This document shows, piece after piece, positions 7,901 through 16,285 of a DNA stretch of 64,000 nucleotides. This DNA is from Bacteroidetes bacterium GWF2_41_31 (lineage in GTDB: Bacteria > Bacteroidota > Bacteroidia > Bacteroidales > F082), in NCBI GenBank assembly GCA_001769215.1, contig MEOL01000035.1, positions 62,001 through 126,000 on the forward strand. The letters run 5' to 3'. The position numbers and the translations under genes are program-made. How positions within the stretch are numbered: the first letter of the stretch is position 1; each line of letters opens with the position of its first letter. The notes below the pieces were generated by a model. The model searched no databases. It saw only the letters and a list, made by a program, of their open reading frames with translations, and had not been told where the DNA came from.

Positions 7901-8308
7901 TTAGGAAACGCCACATTTACCTTCACCACATTTGGCTTCGGTAGTTTTGGTGGTATCTTCCTTCTTTTCGGTTTTGGTTTCGGTGGTTTTTGCGGCCTTG
8001 CCTTCACCGCACTTTCCTTCACCACACTTAGCTTCTATAGCCTTCCCCTCTTTCTTTTCTACTTTCGCTTCCTTTTTTGTTTCCTTTTTTGTTTCCTCTG
8101 GTTTGGCTTCACCACATTTCATTTCAAAAACATTTAAAGGCGAAAAGTTAATATTCAGATCGATGATCTGGCCGCGAAGTTCAGCTCCATTGCCAAGCAC
8201 CTGGCTGGTAGAAGGACGTGCATTTAAATTTGTTCCTGCAAATGTCACCAAAGCTCCTGCAAGTAAACTGCTGGCAACGATACTGGTAGTTTTCAGTCTT
8301 TTTTCCAT
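7901..8308 (-). CDS. hvfA: EGKCG-repeat precursor peptide, HvfA/bufferin-like copper-binding RiPP
   Basis: 135 residues. A signal peptide spans about 1-30 (S-I-V-A-S-S-L-L-A-G-A-L, then N-A-R-P). The mature C-terminal half is Lys/Glu/Thr-rich low complexity with cysteines at 65, 95, 100, 127 and 132, each in an E-x-K-C-G context: EMKCG, EAKCG, EGKCG, EAKCG, EGKCG. EGKCG is the motif that HvfB/HvfC convert to oxazolone-thioamide groups in the Haemophilus peptide HvfA, giving copper-binding products. It is followed by the DUF692 and DUF2063 genes and preceded by sigma and anti-sigma genes on the same strand. Five modification sites are predicted; the first (EMKCG) is the least canonical. Confidence 0.85.
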   Translation of the reverse strand: MEKRLKTTSIVASSLLAGALVTFAGTNLNARPSTSQVLGNGAELRGQIIDLNINFSPLNVFEMKCGEAKPEETKKETKKEAKVEKKEGKAIEAKCGEGKCGEGKAAKTTETKTEKKEDTTKTTEAKCGEGKCGVS

Positions 8309-8399
8309 GATATTAGTAATTTAGTAAGATAAAATTGTATCACCCATTTTGACGTGGATCTATCCACATCCTTACACCATTACGAAAGAAAAAAACAAA

Positions 8400-8702
8400 T
8401 TACGGTTTATTCAGCTGTTTTTCAACGACTTCGGCGAGTCGCATTTTTTGATCCTCTGTCAGTTTCCAGGTCAGGTTTTTGGCCTCAACGGAACCCATAT
8501 GGGCAAGATGTGAATTGATTATGTGCGATTGCTTTAGATAGTCCCGACAGAATTCGCAGACCATCAAATGCATTTTTAACTGCGTCCATTTGATGCAGGA
8601 TAATTTTACAAAACCACTTTGATCCATCAACAAAGAAGCACCATCACAGGTAAGCATGAGTTTATTCAGACCTTTTATCAATGTTGTTTTCATTCCACTC
8701 AT
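8400..8702 (-). CDS. Small zinc-finger-type anti-sigma factor
   Basis: 100 residues from the ATG at 8702, which overlaps the sigma factor stop as ATGA; longer in-frame starts (8711, 8726) exist but lie inside the sigma gene. The centre has C-x-K-W-T-Q-L-K-x-H-L-x-V-C-E-F-C, a His/Cys zinc-binding pattern like ZAS-type cytosolic anti-sigma factors. No membrane segment is present, so it would act in the cytosol and could sense metal or oxidative stress through its cysteines. It is co-transcribed with its sigma factor and lies 92 bp before the EGKCG peptide gene. Confidence 0.78.
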   Translation of the reverse strand: MSGMKTTLIKGLNKLMLTCDGASLLMDQSGFVKLSCIKWTQLKMHLMVCEFCRDYLKQSHIINSHLAHMGSVEAKNLTWKLTEDQKMRLAEVVEKQLNKP

Positions 8703-9253
8703 TTCAACCATCCCTTTTCTACACATTCACGTAATTTCAATCGGGTCCTGTGAATGATGATCCACAAATTTGACGCAGAACATCCCAATTCCTTACAAAT
8801 CTCATCACTTTCCATTTCTTCTATAAATCTGAGCACGAAAATGGCCCTCCAATTTTCCGGTAAGTGATCCAAACAAACTTTCAACACTCCCATAAACTCT
8901 TCCTGATTCAGGTGTTCATCTGCCGTGGGTGACCAGGGTTTTGGACTTCGTTCTCTTAACCAACGCCCCTGAAAGGGTCCCTCCTTAATAAAAGGAGAAG
9001 AAAATGAATCCTCAGAAGAATCAGATTTTGTTGTTTGCTTGCGATAAAAATCGATGACCTTGCGTTTTAAAATAGCCGTTAACCAGGTACGCTCCGAACT
9101 TTCGCCCCGAAAATGCTGTCGGGATTTGAGTGCAGATAAAAAACATTCCTGCACCAAATCTTCGGCAACCTGACGATAACGAACACGTGAATAAGCAAAA
9201 TTAAATAGAAAATCCCCATGGTTTTCAACCCAATTTTCAGGAGTTAATTCCAT
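8699..9253 (-). CDS. ECF sigma factor (sigma-70 family)
   Basis: 184 residues. Region 2 (about 10-75) has D-L-V-Q-E-C-F-L-S-A-L and F-R-G-E-S-S-E-R-T-W-L; region 4 (about 125-178) has L-P-E-N-W-R-A-I-F-V-L-R and a helix-turn-helix around E-E-M-E-S-D-E-I-C-K-E-L-G-C-S. The linker (about 80-115) is Ser/Pro/Gly-rich. ECF factors of this group typically control one local operon together with a small anti-sigma factor. The same-strand order sigma, anti-sigma, precursor peptide, DUF692, DUF2063 strongly suggests that it controls this RiPP operon, as ECF factors do for bufferin loci in other phyla. Confidence 0.92.
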   Translation of the reverse strand: MELTPENWVENHGDFLFNFAYSRVRYRQVAEDLVQECFLSALKSRQHFRGESSERTWLTAILKRKVIDFYRKQTTKSDSSEDSFSSPFIKEGPFQGRWLRERSPKPWSPTADEHLNQEEFMGVLKVCLDHLPENWRAIFVLRFIEEMESDEICKELGCSASNLWIIIHRTRLKLRECVEKGWLK

Positions 9254-9320
9254 TTTGCAGTTGGTTAATGGATAAAACAGCGCATCTGAACTAACACGTT
9301 GTCAAACCCGTGACTTTTTC

Positions 9321-10757
9321 TTACCCGACTTTTGATTGAATAAAATCGAACAACAACCGAACGCCTATTCCTGTTCCTCCAATTGGTCGATAGCTATCAC
9401 GTTTGGCTATAAATGCAGGTCCGGCAATATCAAGGTGGATGTATGGATAATCGGTAAAGTGTTCCAGGAATTTAGCCGCTGTGATGGCACCGGCATCTGC
9501 ACCCCCAATATTTTTCAAGTCGGCCACCTCCGATTTTAGCATCTCTTTGTATTCGTCCCATAAGGGAAATTCTACGATACGCTCATGAACCAGGTCGCCT
9601 GACTTCTTCAACAAATCAAATTCCTGGTCCGACTTTGATTTCATGCCCACCATAGCCACCGAACCAATGGCACGGGCGGCTGAACCTGTGAGCGTAGCCA
9701 TGTCGATAACGAGTTCTGGATCGTAAATTTTGGCATAACTCAAGGCATCGGCCAGTATCATCCTGCCTTCAGCATCGGTGTTTAATACTTCCACGGTAGT
9801 ACCATCATGCATCATCACCACATCCCCGGGAGTATACGCGTTTCCATCGGGTCGGTTGTCGGTAGCCGGTATCAATCCTATCACATACACCGGCAACCTG
9901 GCCTGGGCAATGGCATGAACTGCCGCAGCCACTGCAGCACCTCCGGCCATATCACATTTCATGGTGTCCATTGAATTCGCAGGTTTTAAACTCAGACCAC
10001 CCGTATCATAAACCACTCCTTTTCCAACAAAAACATAGGGCTTACTATTAACCGCATTTTCAGGCCTCCATTCAACAATAGTAAAAGTAGGCGGATTCAA
10101 ACTCCCTCGGTTAACGGCCAATAAGCCTCCCATTTTTAAGGCTTCAATTTTATTTTTATAAAATATTTCGACCTTGGCATGGCTCATTTCGCCTCTCATC
10201 TTTATTTCTTCCGATAGCTGAACGGCCGTTAAATAGCTGTCAGGTTCATTCACGAGGTCGCGTGCGAAACAAACGGCATCTACCAAAAGGACTACCCGAT
10301 CCAGATCGGCATCCTCCATTTCCGGCATGTAAACATCCACCTGGATGAGGCTGTTTCGGAGCTTGTTTGCATCGCCTTTATATTTCAAAAACTGGTAATT
10401 TCCAAGCATCAATCCTTCGGTAAATGCCAGAACCTCTTCTTTATTCGCAACAACAGGTACCACAACAACACGCTCAATCTGAGCTTTTTTTATCATGTGT
10501 TGCGTGCTATTTCCGTTTTTACGCCAGGTTTCCAACCGTGTTTCACGAGTACCCAACAAATCTCCGTAAACCACATACGCCATGTTTTTGTATCGATTCA
10601 ACTCAACAACCTGGTGCTTGGCCCGGTGTTGCTTTCTAACAAAATCAATTTCGTCGGCGGTCAAGGGAGTCCCTTTTAAATCAGTTCCCGATTTAATCAG
10701 GTAAATAACATTGGCTGCTGTTGGTTTTCGCAAGCCTTTTTTTAGCACAATACTCAT
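9321..10757 (-). CDS. pepA: Leucyl aminopeptidase family protein (M17)
   Basis: 478 residues from the ATG at 10757 (MSIVLKKG). An open frame continues upstream to 10892, but a TATATTTG promoter element at 10779-10786 makes the shorter start correct. The catalytic domain has the metal/active-site lysine block G-K-G-V-V-Y-D-T-G-G-L-S-L-K-P, D-M-A-G-G-A-A-V, and the M17 signature N-T-D-A-E-G-R-M-I-L-A-D-A-L. The N-terminal about 170 residues are the less conserved macro-like domain. It is a cytosolic hexameric two-metal exopeptidase for protein turnover. Confidence 0.93.
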   Translation of the reverse strand: MSIVLKKGLRKPTAANVIYLIKSGTDLKGTPLTADEIDFVRKQHRAKHQVVELNRYKNMAYVVYGDLLGTRETRLETWRKNGNSTQHMIKKAQIERVVVVPVVANKEEVLAFTEGLMLGNYQFLKYKGDANKLRNSLIQVDVYMPEMEDADLDRVVLLVDAVCFARDLVNEPDSYLTAVQLSEEIKMRGEMSHAKVEIFYKNKIEALKMGGLLAVNRGSLNPPTFTIVEWRPENAVNSKPYVFVGKGVVYDTGGLSLKPANSMDTMKCDMAGGAAVAAAVHAIAQARLPVYVIGLIPATDNRPDGNAYTPGDVVMMHDGTTVEVLNTDAEGRMILADALSYAKIYDPELVIDMATLTGSAARAIGSVAMVGMKSKSDQEFDLLKKSGDLVHERIVEFPLWDEYKEMLKSEVADLKNIGGADAGAITAAKFLEHFTDYPYIHLDIAGPAFIAKRDSYRPIGGTGIGVRLLFDFIQSKVG

Positions 10758-10778
10758 GGCGTAAATCTTTTGAAAAGG

Positions 10779-10786
10779 CAAATATA
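10779..10786 (-). promoter_or_regulatory. -7 element for the leucyl aminopeptidase gene
   Basis: Minus-strand TATATTTG, 22 bp upstream of the ATG at 10757; it decides against the longer start at 10892. Confidence 0.6.
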
Positions 10787-10840
10787 CCAAAGGTTTCTTT
10801 AAATGGGAAAAATGATCGTGCTCAAGCTCTATAATTATAA

Positions 10841-10848
10841 TAAATTTG
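10841..10848 (+). promoter_or_regulatory. -7 element for the TonB receptor gene
   Basis: TAAATTTG, 22 bp upstream of the ATG at 10871, divergent to the aminopeptidase promoter. Confidence 0.55.
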
Positions 10849-10870
10849 CCACTTTTTAGTTTACTATTGC

Positions 10871-13417
10871 ATGAAACTGAAACTGACTTCATTTCGCATT
10901 GCTAACCTGTTTTCAGTGCTTTTACTTTTTCTACCGGCATTCCTGATCGGCCAAATGGCAACCGTAACAGGAAAAGTGACCAATGAAAACAACGGACCTG
11001 TAGAATTAGCTAATGTGGCAATTCTTGGCGAAACAGGTGGAACCTCCACAGATAAAAATGGCATCTTCGAGCTTAAGGTACCTGCGAATAAAAAATTAAC
11101 GCTGGCAATAACTTATGTAGGATTTGCCGAAAAGCGCATTGCCTTCATTCTGGATGAAGGTGAAAATAAAGAAATCAACATTCAGATGCAGTCTGCCGCC
11201 ACTACCCTGCCAGGATTTGAGGTAAAAGATGAAAACCTGCGCATGGAAAGCATGGTGCGATTGAATCCGCGCAGTGCACAGGTGGCTCCTACATTGACGG
11301 AAGGCGTTTCTGATTTGATCAAGACGCTGCCGGGAGTTTCGTCAAACAATGAGATGAGCTCGCAATATTCCGTTCGCGGTGGTAACTTTGATGAAAACCT
11401 GATCTTTGTTAACGACATTGAAATATACCGGCCCTTTTTGGTTAATTCGGGTCAACAAGAAGGGTTAAGTTTTGTAAACAGTTCATTGGTTTCTTCCATC
11501 CTATTTTCAGCCGGGGGGTTTGGCGCCGAATATGGCGACAAACTGTCGTCTGTACTGGACATCAAATACAAAAGACCTACTGAGTTTGGAGGCTCCTTTT
11601 CAGCAAGTTTGCTCGGAACAGAATTGAGTTTGGGAGGCATTACCCCCAACCAACGGTTAACCTATTTAATAGGCGCGCGCTATAAAACGAACAGCTATCT
11701 GCTCAACAGCTTACAAACCAAAGGTGAATATCAACCTGAATTTGCTGATATCCAATCACTAATTACCTTCAAAATAAACGAAAAGTGGGACCTGAGTCTG
11801 CTGGGATATTATTCTAAAAATAAATACAAAGTCGTTCCAAGCAACCGCGAAACAGATTTTGGCACCTGGAAGGAAGTCATCCGGTTTAAGGTGTATTTTG
11901 ATGGCAATGAAGTAGATAAGTATGAAATGTTTCAGGGTGGGCTCACGTTTGGATACCGGCCAAATAAGCTTACCGACCTCCGGCTCATTTTATCTGCCTA
12001 CAACACCATCGAAACTGAACGTTATGATATTCAGGGACAATACTGGATCGGGCAAGCGGAAGCAGATGAAGAAAGCAGTGAATTTGGTGATGTGATACAA
12101 ACCCAGGGAGTTGGCACCTATTTGCTTCACGCACGAAATGAGTTTGATGCCACTGTTGCAACAATCGAACATAAAGGAACCAGCCTGTTCAAAAAACATC
12201 AACTAAAATGGGGTTTGCGTTATCAGTTTCAATCGATTGATGACGATTTAAGAGAGTGGGAAATGGTAGATTCTGCCGGATATTCGCTCCCTCATCAAGG
12301 GGATACGCCCGGGAACCCAACTCCCGACAATCCAAACCTCGAACTGAAAGATTTTGTAAAAGGGCACAACATTCTAAATACAAATAGAGTTGCCGCTTAC
12401 CTGGCCGACCAGTGGAAATTCATCATGAAAAATGAAGATGAAATCAATCTCACGGCAGGTATAAGAACCAACTTTTGGGATTATAACAATGAATTCCTGG
12501 TAGCTCCGCGTATGAGTGTGGCTTATAAACCTGTAAAATGGCCTAACGCAGTTTTTCGTTTTGCCACCGGTTATTACTTTCAGCCGGCTTACTATCGGGA
12601 AATGCGTAATCTTGATGGTACCCTGAACCCGAACATCAAAGCACAGGAATCCATTCATTTTATTTTGGGAAGTGATTATCGCTTTCAGGCATGGAATCGC
12701 CCCTTCATCCTGACTACTGAGTTATATTATAAAATGCTCGACAACCTTGTCCCCTATACAATCGAAAATGTACGCATTCGCTACCTAGCCAATCAAACAG
12801 CAAAAGGATATGCCACCGGTATTGATTTAAAATTATACGGTGAATTTGTGAAAGGACTCGACAGTTGGGTAAGCCTTTCGGTGATGCAAACCAAAGAAGA
12901 TATAAATGGAGATTACTATTATAATTACTACAACACCGATGGTGAATTAATCCGGCCCGGAGTTACCATTAACACTCAGGTGATGGACAGTGCAATGGTT
13001 TTTCCGGGATATCTGCCACGTCCAACAGACCAACGGGTAAACCTGAGCATCTTCTTCCAGGACTACATCCCCAAATATCCATTCCTAAAAGTGTACGTCA
13101 GGTTGCTTTTCGGAACAGGAATACCCTTTGGACCTCCTGACAGCGAGCGCTATCAGCAAACCGGGCGCATGCCGGCATACCGCAGAGTGGACATGGGATT
13201 TTCATATCAAATCATCAATGAAGGAAGTACCTTCGGGCCCAAAAATCCATTCCGCGGCATTAACAACATGTGGTTAAATCTGGAAGTGTTTAATATCCTT
13301 GATATCTACAATACCGTTAGTTATATATGGATCAAGGACATCCACAACCAACAATACGCCGTACCCAACTACCTCACCCCCAGGTTACTAAACCTGAAAT
13401 TAAGTATTGATTTCTAA
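10871..13417 (+). CDS. TonB-dependent outer-membrane receptor
   Basis: 848 residues. A signal peptide (about 1-27, ending F-L-I-G-Q) is followed by a carboxypeptidase-D regulatory-like domain (about 30-115), a plug domain (about 135-235, with S-Q-Y-S-V-R-G-G-N-F-D-E-N-L-I-F-V-N-D and G-G-F-G-A-E-Y-G-D-K-L-S-S-V-L-D) and a 22-strand barrel rich in aromatic residues ending in K-L-S-I-D-F. It lacks a SusD neighbour and is shorter than SusC, so it is a general TonB receptor, not a glycan-uptake SusC. Substrate unknown. Its stop overlaps the stop of the convergent pssA gene by 4 bp. Confidence 0.9.
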   Translation: MKLKLTSFRIANLFSVLLLFLPAFLIGQMATVTGKVTNENNGPVELANVAILGETGGTSTDKNGIFELKVPANKKLTLAITYVGFAEKRIAFILDEGENKEINIQMQSAATTLPGFEVKDENLRMESMVRLNPRSAQVAPTLTEGVSDLIKTLPGVSSNNEMSSQYSVRGGNFDENLIFVNDIEIYRPFLVNSGQQEGLSFVNSSLVSSILFSAGGFGAEYGDKLSSVLDIKYKRPTEFGGSFSASLLGTELSLGGITPNQRLTYLIGARYKTNSYLLNSLQTKGEYQPEFADIQSLITFKINEKWDLSLLGYYSKNKYKVVPSNRETDFGTWKEVIRFKVYFDGNEVDKYEMFQGGLTFGYRPNKLTDLRLILSAYNTIETERYDIQGQYWIGQAEADEESSEFGDVIQTQGVGTYLLHARNEFDATVATIEHKGTSLFKKHQLKWGLRYQFQSIDDDLREWEMVDSAGYSLPHQGDTPGNPTPDNPNLELKDFVKGHNILNTNRVAAYLADQWKFIMKNEDEINLTAGIRTNFWDYNNEFLVAPRMSVAYKPVKWPNAVFRFATGYYFQPAYYREMRNLDGTLNPNIKAQESIHFILGSDYRFQAWNRPFILTTELYYKMLDNLVPYTIENVRIRYLANQTAKGYATGIDLKLYGEFVKGLDSWVSLSVMQTKEDINGDYYYNYYNTDGELIRPGVTINTQVMDSAMVFPGYLPRPTDQRVNLSIFFQDYIPKYPFLKVYVRLLFGTGIPFGPPDSERYQQTGRMPAYRRVDMGFSYQIINEGSTFGPKNPFRGINNMWLNLEVFNILDIYNTVSYIWIKDIHNQQYAVPNYLTPRLLNLKLSIDF

Positions 13418-14139
13418 CCTTGTATTTCTGTAAGATAAAGTATTAAGGATAAAAAAAGGTACAGAATGATGATGAATGGGATGGCAACCACTTGAAGCAA
13501 TATCAATAAAACCAGTGAAACCGCGAGAAAAAAATACTTGATCAGGTTGTCTTTCAATGTAAAATTCTTAAATTTCAGTCCAAACATAGGGAAATTCGAC
13601 ACCATTAAAAATGACAAAACAACCCCAATCGCTATCAAAAAATAGGTGTTGGTAATCATCATGTAGAACAGCTCACGTTCTTCATATAACTCAGTCCTGA
13701 TCAACGGCAGGGAAGCGATAAAAATGCCGCAGGCCGGAATGGGCAATCCTTTAAACGAATCGGTTTGATTGTCATCCACGTTAAACCTGGCCAGCCGCAG
13801 GGCACCAAACGCAGGTACAATAAATGCCAGAAATGGCAAGATGGTAAAGCTTTCTGTGGTGTGCATTGGCTGTCCGTGGCTCATATCGATCATCTGAAAC
13901 AGAATAAACCCGGGAGCCACACCAAACGAGACCACGTCTGCCAGCGAATCGAGTTGTCCACCAATGGCCGACTTGGCATGTAGTAAGCGGGCTGCAAATC
14001 CATCCAGAAAATCAAATAAGGCCGCCGCAAAAATAAACCATGCAGCCATATCAAGTTGACCCGACATGGCGTAAAAAATAGACAATACGCCTGATAACAA
14101 GTTAAAAAGAGTAATGGTATTGGGGATGTAATTTTTCAT
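13414..14139 (-). CDS. pssA: CDP-diacylglycerol-serine O-phosphatidyltransferase
   Basis: 241 residues with about 7-8 membrane segments. The CDP-alcohol phosphatidyltransferase signature D-x2-D-G-x2-A-R-x8-G-x3-D-x3-D is complete at about residues 43-66 (D-F-L-D-G-F-A-A-R to Q-L-D-S-L-A-D). It condenses CDP-diacylglycerol with serine to phosphatidylserine, the precursor of phosphatidylethanolamine, in the inner membrane. Length and fold match the type II PssA of Bacteroidota. A TACATTTG -7 element lies at 14162-14169. Confidence 0.9.
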   Translation of the reverse strand: MKNYIPNTITLFNLLSGVLSIFYAMSGQLDMAAWFIFAAALFDFLDGFAARLLHAKSAIGGQLDSLADVVSFGVAPGFILFQMIDMSHGQPMHTTESFTILPFLAFIVPAFGALRLARFNVDDNQTDSFKGLPIPACGIFIASLPLIRTELYEERELFYMMITNTYFLIAIGVVLSFLMVSNFPMFGLKFKNFTLKDNLIKYFFLAVSLVLLILLQVVAIPFIIILYLFLSLILYLTEIQG

Positions 14140-14161
14140 ATTATTGAAAACTAATAACTCT

Positions 14162-14169
14162 CAAATGTA
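14162..14169 (-). promoter_or_regulatory. -7 element for pssA
   Basis: Minus-strand TACATTTG, 23 bp upstream of the ATG at 14139. Confidence 0.5.
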
Positions 14170-14222
14170 ATAATATTCTGTTATAAATCAGATGTGGCTG
14201 TCAAACACATCGAAAAATCAAA

Positions 14223-14389
14223 TATTGAGTCCACTCCGAAATGCCAAAACCCCCTACCTGCCAACCGCAGGCTGGAATCCCCTAAAGGGGACTTAATAAA
14301 GTCATTGATTTTCAACGAATCCCCTTTAGGGGTCTGGGGTAAATGAGTTGAAAATCAATGAGCATGTACTTTTCGAACTGGACTCAATA
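14223..14389. repeat. 167-bp nested inverted-repeat element between pssA and the flavoprotein gene
   Basis: The outer ends (14223-14241 and 14371-14389) are 19-bp imperfect inverted repeats (17 of 19 match, beginning TATTGAGTCCA). Inside are an inner perfect pair CATTGATTTTCAAC / GTTGAAAATCAATG (14303-14316 and 14347-14360) and two copies of a CCCCTAAAGGGG / CCCCTTTAGGGG palindrome (14279-14290, 14320-14332). The core equals that of the elements at 1771 and 1884, so this is a larger member of the same family. No coding potential. It looks like a small non-autonomous mobile or REP-pair element. Confidence 0.75.
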
Positions 14390-14441
14390 ATCAGACTTTC
14401 AACTATTTGTTTTCAAAGAATAAATCATGCCTGTTTATTTC

Positions 14442-14449
14442 TAACTTTG
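14442..14449 (+). promoter_or_regulatory. -7 element for the SQR-like gene
   Basis: TAACTTTG, 29 bp before the ATG at 14479. Because it lies inside a longer open frame starting at 14407, it supports the downstream start. Confidence 0.55.
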
Positions 14450-14478
14450 ATGACATCTTTCATATATCTAATCAAATT

Positions 14479-15936
14479 ATGGCAAAAGTGGTTGTGTTGG
14501 GAGCGGGGATTGCAGGACATACGGCATCGGCTCTGCTAAAGAAAAAACTTGGTGGCAAACACGAAGTCGTGGTAGTGGCTCCAAACGCTTACTATCATTG
14601 GATTCCGTCGAATATTTGGATCGGCGTGGGCCGGATGACCATCGACCAGGTGCGGTTCCAACTCGACAAGCGTTATCAAAAAGCCGGGATCATTTTTAAA
14701 CAGGCAAAGGCGGTATCCTTTCATCCCGAAGGGGATAGCGAAATCAACAAAGGCTTTGTTACCATTGAATATACAGGTCAGGAAAAAGCCGGAACCACCG
14801 AAAAAGTCGACTACGATTTCCTGATCAACGCCACCGGACCCAAATTAAGGTTTGAAGCCACCGAAGGCCTTGGACCAGGGAAAAACACAGTTTCGGTTTG
14901 CTCCTACGATCATGCCCACGAAGCTTGGGAAAAACTTCAGGTAGCTTTTAAGAAGATGGAAAATGGTGAACATCAGAAATTTCTTATTGGCACCGGACAT
15001 CCGGGCGCAACGTGCCAGGGTGCTGCTTTTGAATACATTATGAATGTAGCCTATGAGATTAAAAAACGCAAGCTCTCGCATCTGGCGGATATTAAGTGGA
15101 TCACCAATGAATTCGAAGTGGGGGATTTCGGCATGGGTGGTGCTTATATTAAGAGAGGAGGTTACATCACTTCTACCAAAATTTTCGCCGAATCGTTTCT
15201 CAAGGAAAGCGGGATTACCTGGCTAAAACGCGCCGGCGTTACCAAAGTTGAACCCGGTAAAGTACATTATGAACTGCTGGACGGAACCACCGGTGAAGAA
15301 GATTTTGACTTTTCAATGCTTATTCCGGCTTTTTCAGGACCCGGATTTACAGCTTTCAACAAACAAGGTGAAGACATCACCACTTCTATATTTGCCCCCA
15401 ACGGATTTATGAAAGTAGATGCCGATTACACTTCAAAACCATTCGAAGAATGGAAAGCCGCTGATTGGCCACAGACCTATCAGAACCCACTTTATCAGAA
15501 CATGTTTGCTGCCGGAATCGCGTTTGCGCCTCCTCACAGCATTAGCAAGCCCATGAAAAGTCCCAACGGAACGGCCATTTTCCCGGCTCCTCCACGCACC
15601 GGAATGCCTTCGGGCGTTACCGGCAAGGTAGTAGCCGAAAACATCATCGACTGGATTAAAACAGGAAGACCAACCCTCAAACACAAAGCCTCCATGGCGC
15701 GTATGGGTGCCGCCTGTATTATCTCGGCCGGTTATGGAATGATTGGCGGTGCAGCCGCTACCATGACCGTTTCGCCCATCGTTCAGGACTGGGATAAATT
15801 TCCGGAATATGGCCGCGACATCAACTACACCATGGGCGAAGCCGGATTGGCCGGTCACTGGCTGAAATGGTTTATGCACTATATGTTTTTGCACAAAGCC
15901 AAAGGTTATCCTTTCTGGTGGCTGTTGCCGGAATAA
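14479..15936 (+). CDS. sqr: Sulfide:quinone oxidoreductase-like FAD flavoprotein
   Basis: 485 residues from the ATG at 14479, where the FAD-binding strand begins at once (V-V-V-L-G-A-G-I-A-G-H). Two cysteines in SQR-like positions are visible: C179 (P-G-A-T-C-Q-G-A) and C413 (M-G-A-A-C-I-I). The C-terminal 70 residues contain aromatic amphipathic stretches (L-K-W-F-M-H-Y-M-F-L-H) suited to membrane association. SQR oxidises sulfide to sulfane sulfur and passes electrons to quinone at the inner membrane. The closest alternative is an NADH dehydrogenase-like or FCSD-like flavoprotein; the cysteine pair favours SQR. A 54-residue gene follows 42 bp downstream. Confidence 0.82.
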   Translation: MAKVVVLGAGIAGHTASALLKKKLGGKHEVVVVAPNAYYHWIPSNIWIGVGRMTIDQVRFQLDKRYQKAGIIFKQAKAVSFHPEGDSEINKGFVTIEYTGQEKAGTTEKVDYDFLINATGPKLRFEATEGLGPGKNTVSVCSYDHAHEAWEKLQVAFKKMENGEHQKFLIGTGHPGATCQGAAFEYIMNVAYEIKKRKLSHLADIKWITNEFEVGDFGMGGAYIKRGGYITSTKIFAESFLKESGITWLKRAGVTKVEPGKVHYELLDGTTGEEDFDFSMLIPAFSGPGFTAFNKQGEDITTSIFAPNGFMKVDADYTSKPFEEWKAADWPQTYQNPLYQNMFAAGIAFAPPHSISKPMKSPNGTAIFPAPPRTGMPSGVTGKVVAENIIDWIKTGRPTLKHKASMARMGAACIISAGYGMIGGAAATMTVSPIVQDWDKFPEYGRDINYTMGEAGLAGHWLKWFMHYMFLHKAKGYPFWWLLPE

Positions 15937-15977
15937 TTTTAATCGTCAGGTTTTAATTCAATCAAAAATTTACCAAA

Positions 15978-16142
15978 ATGAAAGAAGAAGTTAAAAGAAC
16001 CATCGCATACAGTCAGGAATCCTATCCTCCCATGCCCACAAAATCAACGCTATTCTGGCGTAGGAATATCATATGGCAAGCCTGGCGGTGGGTAGTATTG
16101 AATATTAAAATCATGAAAATCGTCGTGGGAGGTCACTCCTAG
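15978..16142 (+). CDS. 54-residue protein following the SQR-like gene
   Basis: ATG at 15978 to TAG at 16140-16142. The sequence begins with an acidic/basic stretch (M-K-E-E-V-K-R-T), then Y-P-P-M-P-T-K-S-T, and a Trp-rich segment (F-W-R-R-N-I-I-W-Q-A-W-R-W-V-V-L-N-I-K). That segment is amphipathic and could bind the membrane surface. The start is preceded by ACCAAA and lies 42 bp after the flavoprotein stop, so the two are probably one operon. I do not recognise a family; a small accessory subunit or membrane anchor of the SQR-like enzyme is an inference from position. Confidence 0.6.
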   Translation: MKEEVKRTIAYSQESYPPMPTKSTLFWRRNIIWQAWRWVVLNIKIMKIVVGGHS

Positions 16143-16164
16143 GATATAAATGTTGGTTCTGTTC

Positions 16165-16285
16165 CACGCAAAGACCGCGAAGCGGGGACACGCGAAGATC
16201 GCAATGTAAATTAAACCTGTTTCAAATACCTCTTGGCACCCTTAGCTTGATTTTTCTTGGCCTACTTGCGTGAAACTTTTTTGGC
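16165..16285. repeat. Degenerate ACGCGAAG-type intergenic repeat
   Basis: The stretch has CACGCAAAGACCGCGAAG, ACACGCGAAGATCGCAA and later CTACTTGCGTGAAAC, i.e. imperfect direct and inverted copies of a cGCGAAgac/ttgcgtg word. This word pattern recurs between genes in many Bacteroidota genomes. No coding frame. Confidence 0.45.

Noticed and set aside
6224-8308. Methanobactin cluster
   Set aside because: DUF692 is present, but the partner is DUF2063 with an EGKCG low-complexity peptide, and there is no MbnA-like short precursor or MbnC/MbnN/MbnT set.
7932-8324. 130-codon plus-strand open frame over the EGKCG peptide gene
   Set aside because: Ser/Phe/Val-rich product is the antisense reflection of Glu/Lys/Thr codons; the minus frame has a signal peptide and the operon context.
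10871-13417. SusC-type glycan receptor
   Set aside because: About 850 residues, no SusD gene nearby and no SusC signature; better called a general TonB-dependent receptor.
14250-14360. CRISPR-like repeat array
   Set aside because: Only two copies of a palindromic core in opposite orientation, no regular spacers and no cas genes.
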